Source of the DNA: Branchiostoma floridae
Taxonomy: Eukaryota; Chordata; Leptocardii; Amphioxiformes; Branchiostomatidae
Direction of reading: 5' to 3'
DNA length: 58,915 nt
Assembly: GCF_000003815.2 (NCBI RefSeq)
Contig: NC_049981.1
Location: 14,897,832 to 14,956,746 of the forward strand
Positions within the stretch are counted from its first letter, which is position 1. The number at the start of each line of letters is the position of its first letter. Shown piece by piece: positions 28,101 to 39,284 of the stretch. The notes beneath the pieces are model-generated. The model saw only the letters and a list, made by a program, of their open reading frames with translations, was not told the origin of the DNA and did no database searches. The position numbers and the translations under genes were made by a program.

Positions 28101-30645
28101 AGCTTTCCTACAAATGATATATCGTATCAGTAAAATTAGGCAGTCTAACATTTTCGAAATAAATACATCCAAAGGCAGTAATAATCCATATTAAGAAATT
28201 AGATGCTTTTGTAATGCTTTTCACCCCTATGTTAGTCTACGCACGTTATCGGCACAGTTACACACTCTGTGATTAAATTAGACATTGAAAGCGAGAAGAC
28301 AATATCGTAAGTGTATACCTATCTTTACTATGTTACGTTACAATACAAATCAACACCGTATCTTTATATATGAACAATTCTGTGACCGGGAACATGAAAC
28401 TCTCCTCTCGCAAAACGACCTCATTATATAAAGCTATGGCTACTTTTGTATTTTACTATAATGACAAAAGAAAATAATCCGGTGCAGTTGGACAAGACAG
28501 TCCCCCTTTGGCGCGTTAAGTGGTAACTGTAGTCGCCAAAGACGACCTCTTAACAACGCCATATAGATATCAAGTTCAACCAATTACACCCTCGTTGTGC
28601 TCCCACTGAACTGTAAACACATTTAAACATAAAGCCAGGATTATGGTTTAAGAGATATATCTAAATCCGTCAATGACAACAGAAAGGAATCTAATACCAA
28701 TTTATGAAAAGCATCTCCAATTAGGGGCTCAAAGCTGCCCTGAAGCGATAGAAGATAACACCCCCTTTGGGATATGGGTTCGATGAAGTCAATCAATATA
28801 TCGACAGTAAACTGCGAGTTAATCCACGTATTCCCTTCTTACCGACCGACCCAGTTATGCCTTCAATCAGGCGCTTGTCATATCCTTAATCAACCACGAT
28901 GTATCCCACTTCTGTACCTCTTGATTAACTCAGTGGTGAAGATTTACGATGGGGTGGCTTGACCACCGGGGTTGAAGGGTGTATATTCCTTGCCTTTAGG
29001 ATGAGGGAAATTATGAATACAATATCTATCTATCTCGGAACATAACGGCTTCTGTATCTGTATAGCTGGTATAAACGTTCTTCGGAGTATCACACCAGCT
29101 TTGCCGACACGCGGTGCGGCAGCTGGTGTCATCACATTGACCGCCCTGTCACACCGTACCTTTCCCATCTACCTGCAAGAATTACTACCCCGTGAGGATG
29201 CCCTACAGTACTTAGTTACACTCTATGATAGTTCTAGGAAAACATGATTTGAAACATATAAACACTAGCTTGATCATTAGGGTACTTGTGTTTATTCCTG
29301 CACCCAGGACACACAGATTTTTGTTACAACAATGCCGATTTCAGATGGACGATTTTTGCAGAACAACCGCACACGTTTCAGCACTAAGGACGGCGGCAAA
29401 GACATAATAATGAATACTCCCTATTTCGTGTTAACAAGTTTCTCATATCTGGCGCGCAAATTCTCCGCTGACACTCCAGCAGCTGTATCTTACCTGAGGT
29501 TGTATATATGTACAGCACGTGTGAATAATTTTGATCGATTTATAGCTCCCTGTAGATGTGGGCTTTACGATAAGAGGAAGGACACCAGCGAATGTTTTTC
29601 TCGTCTGATACACATAAGCTGGTCTTTACAGTGCGTCATAAAGTACCAATTCGACCCTGGTGACATGTTCCGTTGTGTGTCGTTAAATAGTTTCAATTCC
29701 CTCAGCATCTAACCCACACAGATGGGCCTGACGTTGTTTAGATGTTGGGTCAGTGCCCGCAACAATTCGCAGACCAATCAATAGTGTTACGTTTCTTTAC
29801 AAAAACCTCCTGAGGGATTATAAACAGTATCTTCGCAAGGACTTCCGTGTTGTGGACGGGGACTGACTACACAACCTGGCTACGTGGGTGGAGAAATATT
29901 CTCTTCGCAATGATAAGCTAGGTTTTAAGAGGGCTACTCAGAAATGTACGTTGGGTATACGTAACAGGGTCTGGGTAATGCTTGATGGTCGTCAAATACT
30001 GTAGAGACCTGCGATGAAACTAGCTTTAACGACTTCATATACCGCAGGGGAACGCAAAGAGGTGGCAAACAGAAAGGAGATGAGATGTAGAGGGACCAAT
30101 AAGAGAGGGAGTTGTACACGTTAGCTCGGCTCTATGTTTTAAATCATTCACTTTGTATGTTGTTTTTACTAAAGGAAAATTCGTTTCTTTAATGCGTTAT
30201 CAGCTGAACTATTCACAACGTCATTTATTCATCAAACCTATGTCTTGATTTTATCAACAGTTACGTTCAGTGATTAGTTCGTTCAGCACTTTATCAAACA
30301 AATCTCTTTGTAATAACTTGGTCAGATTTTTACCCTTTTTTAAAAGATTAATGCCCTGATATTTGCTGTATGATATGCACGTTTTCTATGAATTGTTGTC
30401 ATCAGCGTAATATATGATGCAAATGCCTATTGCCTACCTACCTACCTGTCTAAGTGCCTAGACCAGACCAAATGGACATGTGATAAAAGCAAAATACTTC
30501 GGCACAAATTTTCCTGTCAAGTAACAGTTATGATAGAATAGTCAAAATAGAAGTAAAGAGATTTTCCTACCATGAAAAATACCGCTGCCACCAGGCAACC
30601 AGATCTGATCCGACAGCAACAGCAACATGTTTTGAAGATCGCCAT
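4169..30645 (-). CDS. Four-pass membrane protein, LAPTM4/DUF4728-like (7 exons, 342 aa)
   Basis: Coding exons on the minus strand are 30571-30645, 13004-13064, 11320-11393, 10580-10759, 8213-8272, 6174-6260 and 4169-4660. All junctions are GT-AG, phases agree, and the frame is open to TGA at 4169-4171. The N-terminus has a run of five cysteines (residues 7-11, possible palmitoylation) just before TM1 (about 16-36). TM2 is about 51-72, TM3 about 74-98 and TM4 about 134-161. The TM3-TM4 loop carries an N-G-T sequon at N119. A hydrophilic 180-residue tail follows, with a PMPY sequence (175-178) and a YNGL motif (183-186) of the YxxPhi sorting type. Cys-rich start plus four helices resembles LAPTM4 and insect DUF4728 proteins; LAPTM4 proteins are lysosomal. 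The family call is tentative, because the long tail is unlike LAPTM4. Intron 1 is 17.5 kb and rich in duplications. Confidence 0.8.
5673..5786. mobile_element. Palindromic MITE with TAGTCTGGTATCCAG termini
   Basis: The left end tagtctggtatccag is mirrored by ctggataccagacta at the right end, and agctcccgag/ctcgggagcagct continue the stem, leaving a short loop around gcaaatttgc. It lies in the intron between the last two exons of the four-pass protein gene. No coding capacity; probably a non-autonomous DNA transposon. Confidence 0.8.
5885..6045 (-). mobile_element. tRNA-derived SINE (minus)
   Basis: Read on the minus strand, gtgtaactggccgatagagc gives an A-box-like start (about 6040-6011) and gggttcgatactcgcc a B box (about 5996-5979), spaced as in a tRNA. 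A non-tRNA body follows down to about 5885. The lack of a full cloverleaf and the extended body argue for a SINE, not a tRNA gene. Confidence 0.65.
7560..7710 (-). repeat. Interspersed repeat, 'ggaaggtcgg' family
   Basis: The minus strand reads gatcgccggaaggtcggtaa then an agatccgagcgtatcttacgc stretch. A related copy in plus orientation is at about 40655-40730 (gatcgcaggaaggtcggctg, then cgtattttgcgcctgaaaa). Two diverged copies in one window suggest a dispersed element of unknown class. It lies in an intron of the four-pass protein gene. Confidence 0.55.
7941..8170. mobile_element. MITE, GCATTGTGGGTAATAT family, copy B
   Basis: Terminal inverted repeats include ataaggaggttc at the left (about 7942) and gaacctccttat at the right (about 8156-8167). 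An inner inverted arm, gcattgtggttaatatgtcc, is paired with the complement of about 8088-8119. The same inner arm appears at 38034-38125 and 58674-58805. The element ends about 45 bp from exon 5 of the four-pass protein gene. Confidence 0.75.
12110..13003. repeat. Diverged ~190-bp tandem repeats abutting exon 2 splice donor
   Basis: Imperfect copies share a cgtgtctag...ttgttgagtaatgata...atgcatgcaacccttacctg pattern. The 'ttac/ctcac-ctg' landmark occurs near 12475, 12670, 12861 and at the real donor of exon 2 (13001-13004). Spacing is about 194, 190 and 141 bp. On the minus strand every landmark reads as a CAG/GTAAG-like splice donor, so the array appears to be repeated copies of the exon 2 border and adjoining intron. 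Confidence 0.65.
13370..17085. repeat. Segmental tandem duplication inside intron 1
   Basis: About 13370-14890 and 15590-17085 are diverged copies offset by roughly 2.2 kb. Matching landmarks are the atcaggcccag/gttcagactgat blocks (about 14030-14160 and 16165-16325), the ccatt(g)c(g/a)tccaataaac blocks (about 14585 and 16725) and the tttcaaggctcat...gtgtgaagaa blocks (about 14745-14825 and 16940-17020). A third partial copy covers about 15230-15470. No coding content is evident. Confidence 0.7.
16381..16496. mobile_element. Palindromic MITE with TCTCCAAGCAGAGGTT termini
   Basis: The left arm tctccaagcagaggttaggc (16381 on) and the right arm ending gaacctctgcttggaga (to 16496) form an about 30-bp stem that includes tccggct/agccgga. 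The loop is about 55 bases. It is inserted within the second copy of the intron 1 segmental duplication and has no counterpart at the matching place in the first copy. Confidence 0.8.
17930..18117 (+). mobile_element. LINE (CR1/L2-like) 3' end with AAATA tail
   Basis: The fragment ends tgtggagaatccaaataaat followed by short aaat units, the tail style of CR1/L2-type LINEs. The preceding ggcggctttgaaaaggtgtc and cctttgacacctgttccgcc blocks form a stem. Only 3' UTR-like sequence remains. Confidence 0.5.
19440..20015 (+). mobile_element. Decayed LINE, C-terminal coding region and 3' UTR
   Basis: Translation with frameshifts gives NKLRSYRLFKTTYNEEKYL and then IRLRISCHKLHIETGRHTR. These match the better preserved minus-strand copy at 39285-39930 (LRISCHKLHIETGRHNRTPL). 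The element ends gtgcaataaaggtcttcatt. This is the C-terminal end of a non-LTR retrotransposon ORF2, heavily mutated. Confidence 0.75.
20731..21180. repeat. ~156-bp tandem repeat, three copies
   Basis: The landmarks gctttatacttgacagaacc, gctttatccttgacagtacc and gcattatacttgacaatgac lie at 20731, 20889 and 21043 (spacing 158 and 154). Each is followed by a tactgcacagagctgat-type block and a cacagaatgcctgt block. The third copy is the most diverged. It is in intron 1 of the four-pass protein gene. Confidence 0.8.
23620..25370. repeat. Three tandem copies of a ~0.65-kb segment, with an antisense ORF in copy 1
   Basis: Copies share gggactgaaagctttc, tctgacgcattaccgtg, ctatcactgaccggtgacgg-type and cgctctttctagta blocks. 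The 'gatcactgaccggtga' landmark lies near 23833, 24511 and 25125. The middle copy lacks the 5' part. On the minus strand copy 1 has a 62-codon ORF (24017-23829) starting MKIYIDFTMLRETFTVNN. Copies 2 and 3 begin similarly (MESYIDLTIVLRCG, MKIYIEFTILLRCG) but are broken by stops or shifts. Whether this was ever an exon is unknown. Confidence 0.7.
27371..27430 (-). mobile_element. Possible tRNA-derived SINE head (minus)
   Basis: On the minus strand ggatgtccctgtagctcaac with tggcagcagtctt has an A-box-like TAGCTCAACTGG and continues acagtagagctccgtcg. A convincing B box is missing, so it may be a truncated SINE. Confidence 0.35.
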
Positions 30646-30950
30646 CTCGAAACCTGCGGCCGGCCGGCAGCGCAGCGACGTTGTTATGAGCTACAGTTGG
30701 GAGTTGTGGTGTGGAGGCGTGACGTGAGCGCTGCAGCGTCAGATCTGCCGGCGTGCTGTAACCTGTAAGAACCTGCCGCGAAATGAAATGTCGCAAAGTG
30801 TACTCGCGGCAAAATGCCGTAAAATTGTCGTAAAATTGGGTTAACGTTTGATTTTGTGCCCAGCCGCGTCTCTTCAATGCAACCTGTGCCGCACGTAAGT
30901 GCCGCCCAAGTGTCGGAACCTTTTGATCTCTTTTGTTCAATCTTACCCAA
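30646..30950 (-). promoter_or_regulatory. GC-rich promoter/5' UTR of four-pass protein gene
   Basis: Directly upstream of the start codon at 30645, base composition changes from AT-rich to GC/CpG-rich (gcggccggccggcagcgcag and gccgcgtctcttc stretches). A CRE-like TGACGTGA lies at 30720-30727. No TATA box is obvious. The position and CpG content suggest a CpG-type promoter; the transcription start was not determined. Confidence 0.45.
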
Positions 30951-31315
30951 TGTCAGATCATATTAAACCTCTTAATTAGGTACGGAGAAAATAATAAAAT
31001 GTTAGTCAAAATGTCTACTCAAAAGTCCANNNNNNNNNNNNNNNNNNNNNNNNNNNNNNNNNNNNNNNNNNNNNNNNNNNNNNNNNNNNNNNNNNNNNNN
31101 NNNNNNNNNNNNNNNNNNNNNNNNNNNNNNNNNNNNNNNNNNNNNNNNNNNNNNNNNNNNNNNNNNNNNNNNNNNNNNNNNNNNNNNNNNNNNNNNNNNN
31201 NNNNNNNNNNNNNNNNNNNNNNNNNNNNNNNNNNNNNNNNNNNNNNNNNNNNNNNNNNNNNNNNNNNNNNNNNNNNNNNNNNNNNNNNNNNNNNNNNNNN
31301 NNNNNNNNNNNNNNN

Positions 31316-34300
31316 TGTCGTGTGTTGATTTACAGGTAGTCTAAGCTGGAGTAATGTAAAATGAAATCAATTTTTGTTTTCAGAGAAGATCCAATGGGTA
31401 AAACATAAAGGGGCGACGTGACATTAGAGTGATGATTCTGGACTGAATAAAGTGACACATGGCAGAAATACTGTTCGTCATTTTTATCAATTGCAAAGTT
31501 TTATTGAGCTTCGCATAAGTCATAAACCAATTCAAAGGTAATAATACATTGTAAGTAATATTCAAATAGACTATATACAGAAATCTCGACTCTCAACTTT
31601 TTTTCTTAATTGAGACGGTTCGGATTCATTGCTCTCGTTGATTGTTGTGTTATGGCGTATGTTATTACTGAAATGTATAAACTGTCACCTTTAGCTTTGG
31701 GTGAGCCGTTTTGAAATGCGTTTATATGATCATACGTGGATCGTTTTGCTTACTTTATTCATATGTCGATTTACTAGTATTTTTACGTGTTTCAGACTGT
31801 GTGTACATGTATCTCCAAGTCACCTGTTGGGAGCGCATCCCCAAGTCACATTTTCGTACCTGTAGTACCATTAGTTTAATTTAAACTAACCTGGAATTAG
31901 ATTTGCTTTGAACTGAAGAATTCACGCGGAGAGTTCACAATTACGGTACTTATCCCCGGCAGCGAAAAGAATAGGAGATTTAATAGAACTTGTTGATGAG
32001 AGAGCACGTGTCATTGCCATGTGCTACAGTACGTAAATAGACAGGTATCATCTCCAAACAGATGTAAGTACCTGTCTATAGTGGCCACATTTGGCCAGTC
32101 CCTTGGGTGGTCGCTATAGACATGTTTGACTGTATACGGTTCATTCTCAGCGATATTACGCCTGTGTTTTTGCAACATTTATCATTCATTTAGCATCATC
32201 ATAGAACGGTGAACATCATAGAACACATGTACTAGAAAAAAGGACTACACGTAAGAAATCATCTATTACTTCCCTATCCTATCAAGATAATTACCAGTAG
32301 CGAGAAAATTTTTATAAATACCAGGCAAGTCGGTGATTGTTGCCTCTGAAATTGATGCCCCAGGGGAGCATCGCTATCATGCAGCAAGGCTGTGTGAACC
32401 AATCAATATCCTTCATTCTTATTGGTTTATCAACCTTCAATCAGATGGACCGGTCCAGGTTCTTTTCTTTCATCTTTTTTGGCCTTTTCTGGCTTAGTAT
32501 GTTTCTCTCTATAGTGTTACAAAGTTTTTCCACCGCTTGAAAAATACAGTACTATCATATGCCTTCATTCAGTAATTCCAATTTGTGTGTTGTGAGTGAG
32601 CCTGTGTGTATAACTGCAGGTATTAACCGTTCCATTACAACTTGCAACCTCTGAGCGGCTACAGCTTTGTCAGGTCGCCCGATGAATTTCATAGATATGT
32701 TAGGAATCTTTCACTTTAAGTTTCTTACATAGTACATCGTACTTCAATTATTAAATCAGGGCACACAGAGCTAGCAATCACCGTTGGTAGATCAGACGAG
32801 TTTCATCGAAGTACATTTTGTAATTTTTTTTTTCTTCAAATAATCCTTTCACATCATCCTTCAATTGTAACCCTACTTCTACCATTGGCTCAATTAGTTT
32901 TCACTCGTAGTGAGTGGGCCCTATCACGATGTTTCTGACCTAAGGAGAGGAGATGCTGTTACGGTCCTGTTCATGTAACCCGTAACCTCGGACTGGCCTT
33001 CGGGTCACACTTTGGACCTTCTGGTCTTGTTACGCGGTGACCATTGAGTAAAACAAACTTCAAGAATAATAATAAACGATCATACAAATCCAATTTTGTT
33101 CCCCACCCGCGGTCTACATCCAGTCAAAGGGGGCACAAATTCCAATTTTCGTGCAGCGTAATCAGGTTGGAAATGAAGCCCTCATCTGCATGGGATTATC
33201 CTTTGGCTACAAAGCTTTGTGTCAAGAGATCCAATAAAGGAGTGATGAAAAACACGTTTCTTCTCCGCACGCACGTGCCCTGCAAACACTACACAGAGGA
33301 CGTCACAACATGATCATAATACAAGAGAGAGAAGGAGTATACAAAGCTGTTAGCCTAGCCGCATGTAGAATTTCACCAATTATAACTAAATATTAATCTT
33401 GGACAGTGGGAGCTTTATTCATTAGTATTAGACGACATTGGGGTTGTATAATAAAGGCCTATGTATTCATGTTATATACTAGTATGCAGAATTAGAAATA
33501 TGAATATGTACCCCGGACAATGTGCTATGATTCTGTACTGTAGTGGAATAGATCTTCTTCTCTGTTGATATCCACCAGCAAAGGTATCATAATACGTATG
33601 GGTCCTTTGAGATATTTGAGCCTTTATAATTAACACCAACTGTATCCTTAATCTGCAACATGACAGTACTCGGATCAAAATGTTTCATATTTCAAACAGT
33701 TATATAATCAGGTATGCATCAGTCTTAGCCACTTGTACAGAACCAATTGCTTTTGTCTTCTCATTTTTCCGGGAGCTTTCTCTGGGCTTAATTAAACGGG
33801 TAAGGTAGATGTAATGTTTATCGAAACGTTGGCAGATAATATCATATTCTTTTAGTCGCCTGACTAAAAACCGACCAAATACTGATATACCAACGCGTTG
33901 TTATGAAAACCCTTAAGAATTTGAAGAAAGTTCTAATTTAGGGTTGCGGGATAGTTATAGGTATGCACTGCCCAGTTGGAATGTTTCGCCGCATGGGAAG
34001 CAATTAGAATTCAAACACAAGCCAAATTTATCGACTTTGTCGTTAAGTAACGTTCCTGCACCAGGCAAATTAGTGCACCTCGCAGTGACACCAATTAGTT
34101 TCCAGGGCCATTCATTTAATGAGCCCTAATTTAAGGAGAATAGCATGCTGTCAGTCCAATTTTCTTCTCAAAGTACCGTCTTTACTTCGGGTCGAACCTT
34201 TTGTTTGGTTGTAACTGTTGATTAGATGATATGTATACGCCACAGTTGCATCCGTTTTCATGCCCAGCATCTATTATACAGCTACAATACTATATAGGAG

Positions 34301-34464
34301 CTATAGGCATACCTTCTATCGTTGTCTGTATTTTGAGCAGCTGTGCAGTGACACATACTAGCTTCTTGAAGCATACTTAATCCACAAAAGGTAATGAGAA
34401 ATAGATTTTAAAATGATTGCATACATTTGCATAATGATGAGAGAATTCTTTCCAGTTACTGTAA
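31316..34464. other. Intergenic, no gene seen
   Basis: Follows the N-gap 31030-31315. ORFs are short and unrecognised. The only structure noted is a small palindromic element at about 32070-32125. Confidence 0.5.
32070..32125. repeat. Short palindromic repeat, ACCTGTCTATAG
   Basis: acctgtctatagtggcca is partly mirrored by tggtcgctatagacatgt around the centre ggccagtcccttggg. Probably a small inverted-repeat element. Confidence 0.5.
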
Positions 34465-35225
34465 TTATTATTATTATTACCTTTGCCAGAATGGCTAAGG
34501 TTATGTTTTGGGCTTGTGAGTCTGTGTGTCTGTGTGTCTGTGTGTGTGTGTGTCTGTTAACAGCATAACTCGAGAAGCCTTGGATGGATCCCGATGATAT
34601 TTGGTAGGTGGGTAGGGGTCGGGAAAACGAAGGTCAAGTTCGATAATGGGCCCCCTAGCGGCTTGCTAAGGTACTGCAGCAGAACCTCAATTTTTGATAT
34701 CTCGTGTTCTGGACATGCTGTGGTCATGATTTATGGGTGGTAGATAGCCCACGGAGCAGAGAGTATGTGCTGTGAGTTTGGATCCCCTAGCGGCTTTTTT
34801 GGTACTGCAGGCGCCGGTTTCCTTTCAAACTTTGGACGAGAATAACTCTGCAACGTGTTGACGGATCGTCATGATTTTTGGTATGTAGATAGAATGAGTG
34901 ATGACTTACATAATGGTATACTAATTATGCAAATCAACAGCTAATTTCCATAATTAACGAGGAAAATTTATAAAACCACTGCATTCCATGATAGGACTTT
35001 AAAACTTGTCCCATATGTAGCTGGGAAGGAGAGAAATGTCGATAGATATCAATTATGCAAATGATGGCCTCATTTGCATAATTAATGAGAAAATATGAAC
35101 ATGTTGGCGGATCATCATGCTTTTTGGTATGTTTTATATGTGGATAGACTAAGTGAAGACGTTCATAATAAGATGCTAATTAGGCAAATTAACAGCTAAT
35201 TTGCATAATCAATGTGGGAAGTTTA
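34465..35225. repeat. Interspersed repeat with ATTATGCAAAT motifs
   Basis: It begins with an (ATT)n run and ttacctttgccagaatggct, passes a TG microsatellite (about 34516-34556), then repeats two related modules. One module is gtgttgacggatcgtcatga and gttggcggatcatcatgctt, each followed by ttggtatg. The other is attatgcaaat...cataattaatgag. Internal repetition and lack of ORFs suggest a non-autonomous dispersed element. Confidence 0.55.
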
Positions 35226-38033
35226 TAAATCTAATGTCTCTCCTTACCTCTGCTCGGGCGTATCTTATTGACAGCTGCAGGTACCAGGCAAGTAGATCAA
35301 GCTAGCAGGCTGACCCAGCCTTGCCCCCTGCCCCCTGGTTGCCAATCACTTTTACCGACTAGAGTAGACTTATGTTGACGGAAAACTGGGGAGGATAGGT
35401 TGATCCCATGTGTTTTAAACTTCTGCAGTTTTCTTAATAGTTATTTCCATGACAAATGGAGATATAGTTTGGAGTGTGCCTGTGTGTTTGTGTTTCCGGG
35501 TCATCTTCCACCTGCAATGTGACCTTACAGTACCAACGTCCTTGCTACTCTCGAGTATCAGGTTGCTCAGAGCCACTGTTATCAAGATAACGTCAGGCCA
35601 GTCCAATTCAATGTTTTGGTTGACAGATTCTATTTTTCTGAATTTCAGAAAAATTGTATCTCAGCTCTAGACTACCAAAATGAAATCGTCTTAGCACAAG
35701 CTTTTGCTTGCAGTCTTGCACTCATAGAGGTGTGACTTAATCAAATAACATATATGATTATATGTAATGAGTAGCATACTTATGTCTACAGACATCTTTC
35801 TACATAACAAACCTGCTTCATTTGGCAAAGGTATGATTTCGTCGAACTCTAGTTTAAAACTGATGACAAAATCAACATTAATTTTACACTATACGTGAGT
35901 GAGGCGGGTATCTAGTGTTTTCATTAGGATGAATGAGGTATCATATTCGTGCATATGCATTACATATTATTCAGATAACTACTGTAAAATGTCTTTGGAA
36001 AAAGCTACTAATATGTCTATATAACAGAAATCAATGTTGTAAGAAAGCATTCTGTAAACCAAAGGCTTGTGTTAACCAGCGACTCGAATGGCCGTATTGA
36101 GCCCTATCTCATCACCAAGTCTGGCCGCACTGCCAATCTCCAACTACGTCCTCGTAACATGGACAATTGCTACCAAAGCTTAAGAATGGTCTTTGGACTT
36201 TGAAATTCTAAAGAAAGCTACCTATCCTTCATCCGAATGTGTTGATGAGTCCTGTACAAACACAGATTTCGGCTCGCTTCTTGGAAATCATCTCTTTCAT
36301 TTCAGTAGATCCATGAGCGGTAACCTGTAAGAACACTTCTGCCCTGGTCACAATTTGCAGCAAATTGGAAATTTGCCGTCAAACGTACATACATGTATAG
36401 CTCCTGTACAACTACTCTAAACTGTGGTGCAATATTTGACTGTTGATTAAAGGTGCAATCGCATGTGTCGTGTGACATTTTTGGCTTTCATTCGAGAGAA
36501 AATCGATTATCGTGAAAGACCTTTACAAGACAAGTTTACACCCCGTTGTGCAAAACAGAGAAACTTTGCACGAAACTTCAGCGACTGCACCAAGAACGAC
36601 ATTACTTTACGGCAGATCGTTACGTTATTGACAGGATCCTAATTGAATAATGACTTGATACTGTGTGATATATTCTGTGACAAGTGAAAGTGAACTCTTT
36701 TAATCTGTTACTTCCAAATCAGCATTGGAAGATGCCACATGAAAATGAAATTACTTTTGCGGTACCATATAAAGATGTACTATGATAAATTATCCACTAA
36801 GCTGCGGCAGTTTGCACATCCAGGTTTTCACATGCACTATCATATATCCTTCTCCAAACACCCATCAATAAGATGCATTAGCAAATGTTAAGATTTGAAA
36901 CTACATCTTTAAGACAACATTTTCTCGAAAATGTCGAATGTTGTCCCTGTAGCCTTTTGTCAAGCTACTCGAACACAATATTCGCAACTATTAGACCTTC
37001 CCATAGTATTCTGTGCATTGTTCACGCTTTATTGTACAGCCAATACTCCGTTCATATTTGCTGTACATATTTGCTGTACAACTAATATGCTGATGTCAGG
37101 TCTGATTGGTTCCTGACAGAAGAGGAAAGAAAGAAAGAAAAAGAAGGACATACCAGCGAGGACAATATGTTTTCCCTATCAGAGGAAAACATAATAACCG
37201 TCGTGTTATGACGTCACTTCACCATCCAGCCGTCGAGAAGCAATGATGGCGCAGACGATTGATAAGCCGAGTACTGATATCTTCTCACGGCCTTTAAGTC
37301 TCCAGACGACCCTTCCAAAATTGTCCTTCCAACATAACCGCATCCCTCTGCAATTTGCCGTCACCAATGATATATAGAAGAGATCACAAGTATTTTTGCA
37401 CGAGATTGGAGGAGCTGCTTTCATGGCTGGTGTAATTGCGTTGGTATAATGGGCTTTTCGTCTTTGCGATGATACGGCGACTTTATACTTCAGAAATGTC
37501 TTGTTAAATTTGCCGGGCGTAAAGGTGTCAAGATATGGCGGTGAGTTGATCCTCATATTTGTGACTATAGCATTGTGACTATAGCATTGGAAGTGGCACA
37601 GTTACGGGTTGTGCTTCAAGGCACGGCGGACTTACAGTAAATCCTGATAAATTATCTAATAAATAAGTTGGTTTAGAATACAGAAATATTTCCCCAAAAG
37701 ATTGGAAATAAATGTGCCGTACTATATTAGTAATTCTCAGCCATGCGTACGTTCAACGGCCTGTTTAGAACAAGCTCGATGACGTTATATAACGTCCTTG
37801 GTTACAAACTGCAGAATGATGAGTTCTTCACTTGAATAAGTCAACACAAGCCATTTGTAACCGTTTCCCTTGAAACTAAGTAGAAATGTTCAACTTTCTT
37901 CCATATTCCGTGAAAACTGTTCAAATGAGACTTGAAGTTCTAACAGTTTAACAATTCAAACTATAGCAATCATGAGAGGAGTTAGCATATGCCCATTCAT
38001 GTGAATGCATTTAAACTGGGCATGCAATTTGAT
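35226..38033. other. Intergenic, no supported gene
   Basis: Several ORFs of 60-116 codons, including a minus-strand one at 37206-37556, have no recognisable motifs. A small duplication (gtgactatagcattg twice) is at about 37560-37590. A short coding-like remnant at 36066-36203 is listed separately. Confidence 0.5.
36066..36203 (+). pseudogene. Short coding-like remnant, unidentified
   Basis: A 45-codon open stretch ends in TGA at 36201-36203. It reads LVLTSDSNGRIEPYLITKSG and continues RTANLQLRPRNMDNCY, with balanced composition and higher GC than its surroundings. There is no upstream Met and no convincing acceptor. It could be an orphan exon, a transposon C-terminus or chance; I do not recognise the family. 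Confidence 0.2.
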
Positions 38034-38125
38034 ATGCATTGTGGGCAATATGTTAAAGGTGAAGACCCATAAGTTTGTGTGTGTGCTCAGAAGCCTTTAA
38101 CTTTGAAATATCACCCACAATACAT
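38034..38125. mobile_element. MITE, GCATTGTGGGTAATAT family, copy C
   Basis: The left arm atgcattgtgggcaatatgt, continuing taaaggtgaagacc, pairs with the right arm gcctttaactttgaaatatc and acccacaatacat. This is the same family as 7941-8170 and 58674-58805, with the shortest loop of the three. Confidence 0.75.
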
Positions 38126-39284
38126 CTCGCTGCACATGCGCAGTTTAATTTTTGAACTGGCTGGTAGCACAACACATAGAGATATTCCAACATACACCGC
38201 AAAACTTGTCCTTGGCCGACATAGTCCAAAGATGTTATATCAAATATCTATGAATACTAAGTAAAGCATTTAACGACATGGGACATTAGCTATGCAGAAG
38301 AAGTGAAGGAACAGATAGCCATAGATGTGGGTAGCAGGGGGATCCAAAATTGGAAGCAAACCACTCGAATAAGGGCCTAACTATAGCCGACAGGAAAAGA
38401 CGACAAACGGCCCAGGTCGCTGTGGTCGGAAGTCTCTCAACACACCCACATTGAATCACCTGGCCATACTGTCTCACTGGACAAAGTCAGAATACTGGGC
38501 ACTGAACTACTTTGTAAGAGGTATTAAATGAGACCAGCCACCACTACTAGCAGTGTACCCCTACCTTAGTGTTGGAAAAGTCAAGAATTGTACTAGGGCT
38601 GCCCTTTTCTTTTACCTAAAGGTAGTAAAACTATATATCACCTCACTTTGAAAGAAATGTATCAAAATCTGTACTTTTATCAATTGCAAGATTATAACGT
38701 CGGGATGTGTAGAGAATCCCATTGCATTTGCCACCCCTTTACGACAGTAATAATAGATCGCAATTTGCGATTCTGCCGAGGAGAAAGACTCATCCTTCAG
38801 ATCGACAAAGGTCAAGCCTCCCCATTGGTTCGGGTCAGTCAAGCCGAATAACTCCACGGGACGCAATCGCCTTCAGATCCCTGCGAGATGCGCTGGAGTA
38901 ATGCAACGCCTCTGTCAACCTAGATAAATCACAGGATTAGGATTCAGACTGCTTTTACCTGTGAAGAAAGGTTGAATGCAGGGGCAGACACGTCCAATTT
39001 CAAGTTGCACGCACTAGCTGACATTTTTACAAGGGAGAAATAAAACGGGAAAGGCTGAACTTGCGATTTTGTTATCGTGCAGATTCGGTAAGGATAAATA
39101 TCCTATGTTATTGTCTTGCTCAACAATGCAAGAAACTGAATAGCATATAACTTATCATAGTTTATACAAAGATATACTTGTATGTCGACTGAGGACACGG
39201 ACATGTAGAGAATGCAACATACAGACAAACCCGTATCAGTGATCACCACGGGCACGGCGTAGGAACTACACGGCCATTATTGAA
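38126..39284. other. Intergenic, no gene seen
   Basis: No splice-supported coding sequence or clear repeat. An 84-codon minus-strand ORF at 38612-38866 has no recognised motif. Confidence 0.45.

Noticed and set aside
29332-29712. Plus-strand 126-codon ORF
   Set aside because: No family resemblance and it lies in the intron of a minus-strand gene; probably chance.
30542-30950. Two overlapping minus-strand ORFs of 132 and 88 codons
   Set aside because: They cover the first exon and GC-rich 5' region of the four-pass gene in the wrong frames; the spliced start at 30645 explains the region better.
37206-37556. Minus-strand 116-codon ORF
   Set aside because: No recognisable motif, signal or splice context; composition is unremarkable.
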